Source: Ustulina deusta
Taxonomy: Eukaryota > Ascomycota > Sordariomycetes > Xylariales > Xylariaceae
Assembly: GCA_023159155.1 (NCBI GenBank)
Contig: JAJNNX010000018.1
Coordinates: forward strand, 1 to 64,000
Reading direction: 5' to 3'
DNA: 64,000 bases
The stretch's first letter is position 1, and every line of letters begins with the position of its first letter. This document shows, in pieces, positions 12,986-24,799 of the stretch. A program made the position numbers and the translations under genes. The notes beneath the pieces were generated by a model. The model searched no databases. It was not told where the DNA came from and worked only from the letters and a program-made list of their open reading frames with translations.

Positions 12986-13015
12986 GTCTCCTGTACGCGC
13001 GCACCAGCCCTACTG

Positions 13016-13589
13016 CAATATAAAATTATATAATATAGCAATAGATTTAATTTTATTTAGTATAAAGCTAAAATTTATTTGTTATCCTTTGTTCTGTTGT
13101 CCTGCTATTTTTATAACTTAGATTAATATATTCTGCCTTATTTTTAATACTTAAATTATTTTTTTATTAAACTTATTTTTTGTTTGCTTTACTAATATTT
13201 GTTCTTATTTATAAGAATTGCTATATTTTATATCTTTTTAATAAATAGGTTATTTAACCCTAGTAAATATATTTGTTTTATAAAACTAAGAGTTAGAATT
13301 AACTATTTTAGAATTAAAATTATTTTTTTTTTTATAGTTTTATTAGCTTTTTAAAAATTAAGCCTATTCTTTAGTCCTAAGCATTACTAATTTGATTTAT
13401 TTGTAGGGATATATGCTAGTTGTTAGCTAAGCTGTAGCTTTAAGTACTATAAATCTTGTTTTAGGCATTAGATTTATAATAATATTTAGTTTTGCTTATA
13501 AAGATATGATAAAAATTAGGCAAATATTAATAATTAGAATAATAATTTAAGTATTTATATAGCTTGTTATTGCTAGAATATCTATATAT
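13016..13589. repeat. RIP-degraded A/T-rich DNA
   Basis: Composition and stop density are as in the rest of the A/T-rich block. I recognise nothing else in it. Confidence 0.55.
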
Positions 13590-13800
13590 ATTATTGTTTA
13601 TAGGCATAGTCTAGGGGTAATAATAACTAGATCTTTTGTTTATAAGTATGACTTCGGGGTAATAGAAACTAGATCTATATAACTTATTATTTATAAGCAT
13701 GGACTAAGGGTAATATTAGCAAAAACTATATATTTTATTATTTATAGGCATAGTATAGGGGTAATAAAGATTAGATCTATATAACTTATTGTTTATAAAT
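13590..13800. repeat. Imperfect tandem repeat, about 51-bp unit
   Basis: The block (A)TT(G/A)TTTATA(G/A)GCAT...GGGGTAATA...AGATCTATATAACTT recurs. The TTTATA landmark falls at 13,597, 13,639, 13,690, 13,741 and 13,792, giving spacings of 42, 51, 51 and 51. Units differ mainly by transitions, in keeping with RIP of a tandem array. This is a minisatellite, not a CRISPR array: the repeats are contiguous and there are no unique spacers. Confidence 0.75.
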
Positions 13801-16800
13801 ATAATTTAGTTATATTTAAATATTTCCTAATATTTATTTTAGTTTTAGGGGTTACTACTAATAAATAAGTTATTATTAACTTTAATTTTTTTATAACTAA
13901 CAACCCGGATTATAATCTTAGCAGCTGCTTTAGACTTATCCTTATTCTAAATTAGCTAGGTCTAAATAATTATCTAGTCTAGCTATACTACTAAGTACTC
14001 TATATATATAAGCTAGATCTAGAGCATATCTTTTTTAATAAAGTTATTAAGCTTATAATATAAGCTATTCCTAACTTTGGGAATAATAATAAAACAATAT
14101 TTTTTGTTGCAGTTCGGGCTATATATTTAATTGATTAGATTATTAATAGCCTATATTCTAACCAATTATAGTTATACTTACGTCCTAGCTAGCTATGTTA
14201 TTTTTTTAGTTTAGCAATTAGAATAGAACTAGATATTTTTAGCAGTTTAGGCAAAAGGCTTCCTCTAGACCACCTAAAATTATTAGTATTAGCATTAGTA
14301 TTATAGTAAGATAAACAAAATAAACAAAACAAAACAAAACAAATAAAAATTATTGCTAAAAATGCTTACGTTAGTAAGGTTTAATAAATATATAATAAAA
14401 CTATTAAGATCAGGTATAGTTGTATTTTCTAATAAATCAAAAGCTATAACATAAAAATAAGACCTAGAAATAAGACCTTATAAACAAAATAGTTAATAGT
14501 ATTAAAAGTAATATTAGCTATATAGATTAATCTAGCTAAAACTTAACGCAATTTAATTTTAGTTTTTTAGTACTACAATAAACACTTTTTATATTATTAT
14601 ATAAGTATTTAAAACTATTATAAAAAAGCAAAAAAAACAATTATTAAGATTTTATTTAATAGTATTCTATTAAATATCTAGCTAGCTAGGCTAGATATCT
14701 GCTTAGTAGCATAGAAAAGTTAAAGATCTTCTGGTTAGCTAGGCTAAAAAACCCCTAATATTTCTATTCTACTAAGCATACTTATATAAGAACTATTTAC
14801 TATTATACCCTATATATCCTAGTTTATTAGTTATTTATTAATATTATTATATGTTCTATATAGTAGTGATTTAATAAAATAATATTTATATAAATAAGTA
14901 ATATTAGTATAAGTTAATAAAAGTTAGGTAAAAAGTAAAAAATTAAGTATTAATAAGTAATTATTAATAAATTAACTTTATTTGATTAATAACTAGATAG
15001 TATAGTATTAATTAAATAATTAATATAACCTTTCTAGTTTATATATTGCAATAATTAATTAGGCTATATATATAAACTAGAAAAGTTTTGCTAAATCCTA
15101 ATTAATAAAAGAATAATAGCTATATTTAATAAATGCTTAATACTTAAAACAATTAGATTAATATAATATATAAAGATAGTATAAAAACTATTTATTTAAT
15201 TATTTAATATATAAAGTTATACCTAGTGGTTAGCTAACTTAGATTTATTAAATAATATTAGATTATTTATAGACAATATAAATTAAAAATATAACTTAAT
15301 ATTATAAAATAAATTATTAATATTGTACTAGTAGTACTAGAAAGTAAACTAGCTAAAGCAGTAATATTTAATAAATATAAAAAAAATAAAGTCCTATAAA
15401 AAAAAATATTATTATATAATCTAGATATATAATAATTAGAAATAACTATATCTAAATTTTATAATATAGTTTTAGAAATAGCTATAGTAGCTTTACAATA
15501 GTTCTATATAATATGTTTATTTTGTTTTAGTATTATAGGTTAATAATAATATAGTAGTAATATAGTAATAGCAGTAATACAAAAAGATAGCCAGAATTTA
15601 TAAATAAAACTATTGCTTTAATAAGCTATTTAAACCAAAAGCTAATCTATTTATTATTAGTTAGTATACTACCTTTAGTTTTTTTTTAATTATTATTCTT
15701 GTTTATTTTTAATTATATTTTTAGCTTTTAATATTAATTATTTATAGTTATCTTTTATTCTATTTTTAGCTATAATAACTAAAAATAGCTAAAAGTTAGT
15801 CCGGATAGATCGTTGTTATAAGTGTACTATAATAATTGATAGGGTCCTATACAGTTAAACTTTTAAGCAGGCCTAAAACTTTAGACAGTACTTAAAAAAT
15901 TAGTATAAATAAAATAAGCCTTATATAGTATTAATATTTGTTATTTAAATATAATTTTTGCTTTAAACTTTAAAAAATTAACTAATAAGGTTTATAATCT
16001 ATTTATAAAATCTAAAACAATATTTTTTAATAACTAACTTTTTATTTAGTATTTATAGCTATAGTAAAAAGTAGATTAGCCCCTAGCTAGCTATAGCTCC
16101 TCCTACTAATACAGAATACCAACCTTATAACGGACCGCTTTTTAATACTACTGCTAGGACTATTAATACTGCTTTTATACTTTAAGCTTATAGTTTATAA
16201 ATAAAATAGACTGCCTAGAAATATAAAGCTAAGCATAAAACAATAGTTTAGACATGCTTGGTTTTATAATATTATACCGGTATATAATATAGTTATATTA
16301 AAAAAATATTTGCGCTAGCTTAAAAACTTCTAATAGCTATTAAAAAGCAATAAAAAGTATTTAAAAATATATATAGCAAAAGTAATAGCGTTATAAAAGG
16401 TTAATACAGCTTATTCTAGCACGTGTATTATCTAACCGAAGGATTAGTAAGTACTAAAGCTTAAAGCTATTACTGGCCTACTAATATTTAAAAACTGCCT
16501 TTTTATTAATTTAGATTATATAATAAGTAGCTTAGTATTATTTTCTAGCATTTTTACTAATAGTGCAATAATAAATATATAAATATAATAATCATATAAC
16601 AATTATAATATAAACTATTATATAGTTTAGTAATTAGCTATATATAGGGGTATAATTTAATAACTTCTTTAAAACTAGCCTATACTAGTACTACAATAGC
16701 TCTTACTAATATTACAACCTCCTATATATAAACTTTTTATATATTGCCTATAAGCTAATATAATATAATATTTACTACTAAAAGTACTAAAAATAAGCGT

Positions 16801-19800
16801 TGTTTCTATAAAACTAAAGCTAAAACATCCTACTAAAGTACTATTTTTATACCCTGCTTTGCTTTATATAAATAAGTTATTCTCTAGCTACTTCTGCAAA
16901 TATTAATAGTTTTATCTTACTATTATATAGTATGCTTTTTTAATAATATTTAAAATATGCTACGTTTAAATATTTATATTTTAGTAGTTATATAAGCATA
17001 GGTAGTAGTAGCTCTAAATACCTCTAAATTGGCCGCTGTAGCACTAGTACTTAACGTTTAAAAACTAGCTCCTATTAGTATTTGCGCCATTTAGTAATAT
17101 TATTTACATAAAGCACTACAACCAAGCAAAGCTAATAATAATAAGCAACTTTTATTACCTAGCCTTTGTCTACCAGCTATATAATCAGATCAAAGGCTTT
17201 GCTAGGATTGCAGGCCTATAAAGCTATGTTTAAAAAAAACATACTAATCGGAGCAACAAAAATAAAACACAAAAGGTTTGCCGCATAGCTACACTATAGG
17301 CAGCCTACTTAAAAACAATACATAACAATTCAATAGATCTAACAATCAAAAAACTAACTAATATCGCATAAAAGGACTTTTTATAAAAGGTTATTAAAAA
17401 ATGGTTTTTATAAATACTTCTATATACTAGAATGGACTAAATAGCTATTTATATTAATAGAATTTTATTATGCCTTTTTATTAAAAAATAAGCCGAACTT
17501 ATATGTTTTAGCACAATATAATATTTAAATAATAAAAAATCTATTAATTAATAATAATTATTAAAAATAAAATATTTTAAACCGCTATTTAAAAAAATTC
17601 TAAATATAAGTTGCAAATATAGATTTAGAGTTATAGTACTAATATAAAGCGCTTTTTATATAATAACATATATTCTTAATATATATTATAAAATATTTAT
17701 TTTAAACCTAAACTATAGCATAAAATATTATTTTTTATATTCTTTTTATTAATAGATCTTATTATTAAAAAATATAAGTATTATTCTTTAACTTTCTAAC
17801 TATTTTAAAATGTTTTAAATATATTATAGTTGTTCCAACTCTTTTAAATAACTAATTATTTATAACTTTAATATTATAAACATTTTTTTTTGCTTAAATA
17901 ATAAATAGCTAAATATAATTAGCAAAACTACTAGTAACAACTACTAGCAATAATTTAATTATTACCTATTTTAGCAATTATTTACAAACCTTTATCTATA
18001 TAATATACTTTTTATTTATTACAAATAAATCTAATAACTTACAACCTAAGCTTTACTACTAAGCTAATAATATTTGCTAGTTTTACAAACATTCTATTTT
18101 ATTCCTATATTTTTTTAACCAATGCTTTACGTTTAATATAACTAAAAAAGCAGTAAACAAAAAAGCCAAGTCTAAGCTTTACAAAAACAAAAAAAAAAAA
18201 TTTAATAAAAAAATAAACAAACTTAAAATACAAAAAGAGCTAAAACGTTTAGCTAGCAATACTATTCTAGCACTTAAAGCTAATAATACTAATCATAACA
18301 CTAATAAAAATATTAACCCAGAAGATCCCAAATATAAGGCCCCTTTCCAAGCTAAATATATAACTATTAATCCTAATAACAATAAAGCAAATAATAATAC
18401 TACTATTTATACAATTAATAAAAATAGTATATCTACCTAAACCAAAAATAGCTTTATTTGTATAGTAAAAAGGGTTGCTTATCTATATATGCTACTTATA
18501 ACCTAAATACTAAAAAAAAATTTTAAAAAAAAAATTTCTAAAACAATTCAAAAAAAAATAATATATAATTCAAAAAATATTAACTTTAGATAGTTTAATA
18601 ATTTTTTTTTTAGTACTAAAACTTTTAATAAGTATATTAAAGTAGCTTATTGTTCAGTGTCTGCTTCTTATAATATAAAAAATAATAAAATATTTACTAG
18701 ATTCTATGATTAAACCGGCTTTTTATTGCTGTTTAGCTCGGGCCCTTTTATTACATCTTTAAATATAGCACAAAACTACATATTACTAATTATTAATAAT
18801 GCCTAAAAAAGCTTAACAAATTATATAACAGCAAACCTATTTATAATTATAAATATTATTAATTTTGCAAAACAAAACCAAGCACTAGTAATAATACTAG
18901 TATTAAAAAAATAGCTCTATATTTATAACAATAATACAAAAGATTTTAAAACTAAAAAACCAGAGTTAAAGTTTCTTTTTAATTATATAATTAACTATAG
19001 TATGTTTTAGGCCCTTTTTAGCATATTATTTCTAAGCTATAGCAATTAGTTCAAATTATATAACAAGATAATTAGCAGTAATAATAATATTTTTTATAAA
19101 TTTATTATAATAATACAAACCAGCTTTTTTAAAAGTATTATTTAAAAGCAGCTAGCAAAACTTTATATAAAGTTAAAAAATAGTTTAAAGTTCTGCTTAT
19201 TTCAGCTTTATAACTACTGCTGTAAGAACTGCAATAAAATATGCTAGATCAATCGGGCTTAATATAACTATATTTATCTAGATTTTTTTTAAATTGCTAA
19301 AAAGTATAGTATTAGCAAAACCAAGTTTAAAAAATACTTAATAATTCTTTTAATTAATATATACAAAAAAAAAGTTTTTTTTTTGTTTTATGTTTAGACT
19401 AGGTTTTTTACTAAATATATATATTAAAACAATAATATTACTTAGTAATAAGTCTAAGCAAAACTAAGCATACTTAAAAAGTATAATAAATATATATATA
19501 ACTTTAGTTTAAACAAAAAAAACTTAACTTTTAAGCATTTTATATATAAAATAGTTTATTAGAGCTACTTAAAGTTATAATAGTTTAAAAAAAAATATTT
19601 TACTACTAAGCAAATCTAGTTCGAACTTGGGCTTAATAAAATATTTTTTTTTATTACTTTTTATAAAAACTGCCTAGTTAAAGCAACTATAAATAAATAT
19701 CCCAAGCATAAAATTGCTATAAAAACTAATTATTAAAGAGCGCTTAATAATTAAAGTTTTAATTTTATAAATAGCTAGAACTCGCTATATTTAACTATAA

Positions 19801-21555
19801 AGTTTAGTATAACTATTATAAACTATACATAAAAGTAGTATAACGCTAATATTTACAAAAATCTTAGCGTTATATACTAGTCTATTTTATAAAATAGACT
19901 TTTTGTTATATTATATAATATAATAAGAAAAAAAATATAAAAAGTATTTTAGTAGCAAGATATATAATGTTTTTTATAAATATTTTTTTGTAACGTTTTG
20001 TTCCCTAATTAGCTATAGGTTAAAAGTAGCAAACATAAGTTTAAATATATAGAATATAAAAAGCTGCACTTTTTAGTTAGAGCGCTCCTACGCTACTTTT
20101 ATAATAACTATACCTTAGGCTCCAAAATCTTTAGCTATATAAAGTACTAAAATAAATTTTTATTAAAATTAACCTGTTATTAGTACAAAAAATATATATA
20201 TCTAAGCTTTTCTAAGACTTATTTTACTTAATATTAAAAATATTAGAATAAATACTTAATATATCCTATTATAAATTATATTAGGCATAAAAACAAGCTC
20301 CGGTTTTAATACAAACGCAATTTCTAATACTATATAAATATAATCTATTAGTATTTAAAGCTTTACAGTTGCAAAAACTACAGCAAAGCTTTTTTATTAA
20401 ACTTTAATTTTTTTTAGCATATTAATAAAGTCCATAAATATATTTGACTATTTAAATATTCGAAATACAAACATTTATTTTTACAATTATAACACTATTA
20501 AAATTACTAAAACAAACCGCACAAGCATAGCTGCCTAATATACAAACTTTAGCCAAGCTTTATTATAAAAAGCAAGCTAGAAATCTATTACTTTATATAT
20601 CACCCTACTTTATAACAAAAACAAAAAATCAAAAAGCGTCCAGCTTTACTTTAATTATAAAAGTATATAAAATACTTTTAGTTTTTAAAACATATATCTG
20701 CTCTTTAATAATATAACAAAACAAAGCATAGCAAAACAAACAATATATTAGGAATACATTGCTTATATCCTAGCTATAATAAAGAATATTAAGGTATTTA
20801 GAGTATTAGAAACCTTTTCAAACATTATTAGAACCAGCACAAAGATTATTAGTACAACTTTTGCCAAGTTATATTTTTAAATACTAATACTAAAAAAAAA
20901 GCTTGCTAAGCCTATAACAATCAATTTCATACTACTACCCGTAACTATAGCATTAATAAAACAATATAATAGGACTTTTTTAAATCAGCTAATAAAAAAA
21001 AAAAATATTTAGTTTATAGAATCATATTTATTAATATTAATTCTTACTTATTTAATAAACATCCGTTTTATAAAATAGTTAGCTACAAAGTCTATGTATA
21101 GCAACCTACTAATATATAAACATATTTTAATATATATACGTTATACCTATATTATAATAGGTATATAGCTAATAAGCATATGCTATAAATCTATATTAAT
21201 AATAAATATCTATATTGTTTAATCTATAAAAAGTAGTACTATACTACTAATATATTATTAAAACATATATAAAAAGAATATAAAAAAAAAACTAATAATA
21301 AAAATACTAGCAATAACACAAATAATACAGGTATATTTTTTATAAACAAAACAGTTTTATAGCATATATTAGAGCGCTAATCATAAGTCTAAATTTAAAA
21401 AACTAGCAGTATACTATATAAAACAATAATAATATAATATTTACCTATTAATAAACTGCAGATAGAACTAAGGATTAATTTCTTTTAACGCTGCTTAATA
21501 AGCATATAATTAAAAAAAAAAAGACTAAAAAGGGAGTAAAAAAAGCTAAGTATAG
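13801..21555. repeat. RIP-degraded repeat DNA with scattered transposon-like traces
   Basis: Almost continuous A/T-rich sequence with stops in every frame. At about 15,814-15,915 the plus strand keeps a Cys-X2-Cys followed by a Tyr/Tyr pair where a C2H2 (BED-type) finger would have His/His, which hints at a hAT-like transposase. This is weak. Slightly G/C-richer remnants occur at about 16,060-16,140, 17,160-17,350 and 18,290-18,380 (a short open frame rich in Asn and Lys). I can name no element with confidence, and no functional gene is present. Confidence 0.5.
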
Positions 21556-21825
21556 TACCTCGCTAGACTTGCCGTACAAGTTAGACTTATACTCTTTAAT
21601 ATTTCTAACTCTAAAAGTACTATTTCTAACTCTAAAAGTATCGCTAACTCTAAAAGTACTGTTTTTAACTCCAAAAGCACCGTCTCTAACTCCAAACGCA
21701 TTAGCTCAATAGAAATAGCTTCTGCTAAAAAATATAGCAGGCGGAAAAAAACCCAAAAAAACAAAAAAACTGAAACCAAAACTTGTCCCTCCCGGCCAAC
21801 AGACCATCAAAAGGTTCCTTATTAA
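21556..21825 (+). pseudogene. Less mutated coding-like tail with 21-bp repeats
   Basis: A plus-strand frame is open for about 89 codons without a start codon, ending at TAA 21,823-21,825. It contains five copies of a 7-residue unit (S-N-S-K-S-T-V/I), whose DNA landmarks TAACTC are spaced 21, 18, 21 and 21 bp apart (21,606-21,710). A Lys/Thr-rich end follows (R-R-K-K-T-Q-K-N-K-K). Spacings in multiples of three suggest this was once the translated C-terminal tail of a protein, perhaps a transposase, but no catalytic domain is readable upstream. The minus-strand open frame over the same bases is its shadow. Confidence 0.4.
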
Positions 21826-23790
21826 AAAACAATATAATATAGATATAACGGAGTAACGCAAAAGTTATAAAGCTAGCTATATTACAAAATATAACTAATA
21901 AAGTAATATTTTAAGTAATATAAATAAAAAACAAATTATAAAATAAAGTAGAAATAATTAGTAGGTTAAAAATATACTATAATATAGTAGTATTAATAGG
22001 TATATAGTATATTAATCTATTAAATCGTTATATATTTTATATATATATATATTATATTATAAAGCGGTTTAAACAAGCTTTAATTAATTAATTTATATAA
22101 AGTTTTATAAAAGCTTTAGGCTATATATATACGTAATACAAATTAACTCTTTAGTTGTACTATTATTTTTTATTTGACTTAATAAGATTTGCGCCAGCAG
22201 CTAGAACAAAAAAAGTTCTTAATTAAAATATAGGATGCTATTTATTAAGCAATAATTATTAGAACTAGCACGGTTAAAAAAAAAAAAAAAGCAATAAGCT
22301 TATTTTTATATTAAAAAGTATATAGTAAAATAGAATAGAGCTCCTAATTATAAGTAAGCAAAAACTTATTTATTATTATAATTATAAATAAAATATATAT
22401 TAATAGTACTAATTTATACTTTTAATTTATTTATTTAAACATTTATAGTAAGAATAAGCGCTATAATAATATGTTTAATTAAGAATTCAAGCTAATAAAT
22501 AATATAAGTAATAATATTTTTAGTAACCTAAGTGATTTTTTTGTTTTTATTTTTATAATTAATTATAACTTTAATATTTTTTAAGTATTACTAAAGCTTA
22601 AGGTTGAATAAAAAAGGGTTAATAGCTATAGTCTAGTAAATATATTAGTAAGTATTAATAATAGTATAAAATGCCCCTAAGAGTTCTGCTTTTTATTGAT
22701 TGCTAAGTTTAGTAAACTAAATAGTATTTTTTAATATAACTTCTAAAGCTTTATTTAAAATCTTTATAGTATTAAGTCTAGTTTAATAAATATTAAAACT
22801 TTATAGGGTTTAAATGCTAAATTAAAAAGCTAAACGTTTTATATTTAAAGATTTTATTAATTTTTAAACTTTTTATATAAATAAAGCTAAATAGTATTAT
22901 AAACTTTATTATTATATATATTTAAGTAATTAAATAGTTAAATCTTACAAAGTATAAACTAGATAATATTTTTAATTTTATATTATATAAATTAGTAAAT
23001 ATAAAAAAATAATAATTATAATATAATTAAAACAAACTATATATATTTTTATTAAATAATTTTTTAAATATAATTAGTATATAAATAAAGCACTAAAACG
23101 ATTAGTATGTTATGTTTGACCAAAATATAGCTATAAGTTAGGCATTAAAGCTTAGCCATTATATTAATCTAATCTCTAGCTATTACTTTAGTATTATAAA
23201 TAACTATTCTAAAAAATATAATAAATAATTAATTATATATTATAAATAATAAGACGGACAATAGGACAGATAATAGAACAAATAGTAGTACGTTAGCATA
23301 TAAAATATTAGTATATTGGCTAGCTAGTAGGTAAGCAAGTAGGTAAAGCCTATTTTATTAATTATTATTAGTAAAAATAATAAGTAGTAAGAAAGAAAAC
23401 AAAAAAAAAAATTATATATATGTAAGTAATAATAAGGCCGAAAAATAAAACAGCAAGCAAACAAGCCTATCTAACTACTAAATATATAGCCGAAAAAAAA
23501 AAAAAAGCAAAAGTAACGTAGTAGTTATATTTATAAATTGTAGCAGTAGTAGCGGAATAATAGTTTAACATAATAAAAATATAAAATAAAACTACAAAAA
23601 AACTTTAAAGTAACATAAAAAATAAAAACAATAATGCTACATGTTTAGTTTATAAATAACAAAAAATAAAAAAGCTTCAAAAAATTAATAGGTAGGTATA
23701 AGTAAGAAAGTAAAGCTTATTTTATTTTAAGTACTCTAATTAGCCGGGATAATTATAAAAAAGGTTTTTTTAGCTTAGAAACAATGGTCC
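21826..23790. repeat. RIP-degraded repeat DNA up to the composition border
   Basis: A/T-rich with stops in all frames. A segment at about 22,190-22,350 keeps a few more G and C and, near 22,322-22,350, resembles 12,265-12,295. No domain is recognised. The A/T-rich character ends between about 23,760 and 23,970. Confidence 0.55.
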
Positions 23791-23831
23791 AGGAAAATTA
23801 AGCAACTTTGTATGTTTTATATGTGTATATA

Positions 23832-23964
23832 GGTGTATATGTATAGGTGTATGTGTGTAGGTGTATGTGTGTAGGTGTATATGTGTAGGTGTATATGTGT
23901 AGGTATGTGTATGCAGGTGTGTGTATGCAGGTGTATGTGTGTAGGTGTATGTATGCAGGTGTAA
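23832..23964. repeat. Minisatellite, 14-bp unit GGTGTATGTGTGTA
   Basis: About nine contiguous copies of a 14-bp unit with variants (ATGTGTA, GTATGCA). It lies exactly at the transition from A/T-rich to ordinary DNA. Open frames crossing it (Tyr/Thr/His-rich on the minus strand) come from the repeat and are not treated as genes. Confidence 0.85.
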
Positions 23965-23983
23965 GGCTTCCGAAACAACTCCT

Positions 23984-24305
23984 AGAACATAACTCTAGAG
24001 CCAAGACTTTACTAAAATAGGAAATTGTTGACTCCAGCGGTTGAGGTGGATCGCGTACCATGCCACCAGCAGCTCCGCTGGCGCCTGCGACGACACTCGG
24101 TATACGATGGTGCAGCTCCTTGGCACTCACAGCGATGGTTCGCCGAACTTCGGCACGCCGGTGGATTTCTCCCACGTCTATAGTGAGCCGAGTGCGTAGG
24201 TTGGCGCCAGATGTCTTGGTCAAGCCTCTGCCCATCGGGAGTCCGCGAATCCAACGCTGATCGGCTTGTTCCCGACTGAGGGCGACAAGCTCGCCCTGGG
24301 GTATG
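23984..24305 (-). other. Open coding-like block of unknown nature
   Basis: On the minus strand one frame stays open from about 24,300 down to the minisatellite, and a second overlapping frame is also open. The composition is normal, in sharp contrast to the adjoining RIP block. The predicted peptide is Arg- and Ala-rich and I do not recognise it. It could be a gene fragment cut off by the repeat block, an exon of an unrecognised gene, or chance openness in G/C-rich DNA. Confidence 0.2.
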
Positions 24306-24799
24306 TTGTTGTACTTGCCTACATTAAGTCATATGATCGATGTCGTGAGTATGCTACGTATGGGAAAGGATTGATAGGCGTTTCATAGCTACTTATCTAA
24401 GTAGAGTTCCGTATAGACAACTACGTCGCGTGCTTAAGTAGGTAGGTAGAAATTGAGAACCACAGGTCGTCATTGGCGGAGACAGTTGCAGTTGGCTACC
24501 GATTATGCGGTGTTACTTCGCTCGCCCTGACTAAGGGGCTTCGTCATTGGCGGGGTCATCCCCCGGCGGTGGTCTGACATGCATCCTACAGCAGACGCCT
24601 ACTACCTACCTGTCTACCAACCGCCTACTTTAGTAGATACCTACTTACTGTAGATACTTCACCTTTAAGCATCTAGGTTAGCCACTTACTAGCGCCGTTT
24701 ATACTATCAGCTATACGACGGCATAATTACTTTGGGTTTTGCAAATATATTTGTATATACACACTCGCCGGAAATTTGTTTCTAGTACCGGCCGTCGCC
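24306..24799. other. Intergenic, upstream of the GMF gene
   Basis: No gene recognised. It contains GTCATTGGCGG twice (near 24,470 and 24,544) and several TACCTACC/GGTAGGTA runs (24,436-24,450; 24,600-24,620), a motif that recurs in intergenic DNA throughout this window. The promoter of the gene starting at 24,800 must lie here, but I see no distinct TATA box. Confidence 0.5.

Noticed and set aside
12483..13004. Two similar 70-77 codon minus-strand proteins
   Set aside because: Their likeness comes from the 87-bp direct repeat; the frames are unrelated outside it.
13590..13800. Possible CRISPR array
   Set aside because: Repeats are contiguous, diverge by RIP-type changes and have no unique spacers; the organism is a fungus.
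1..23970. Subtelomere or centromere identity of the A/T block
   Set aside because: No TTAGGG-type telomere repeat is present and nothing proves a centromere; a RIP-degraded repeat block is all the sequence supports.
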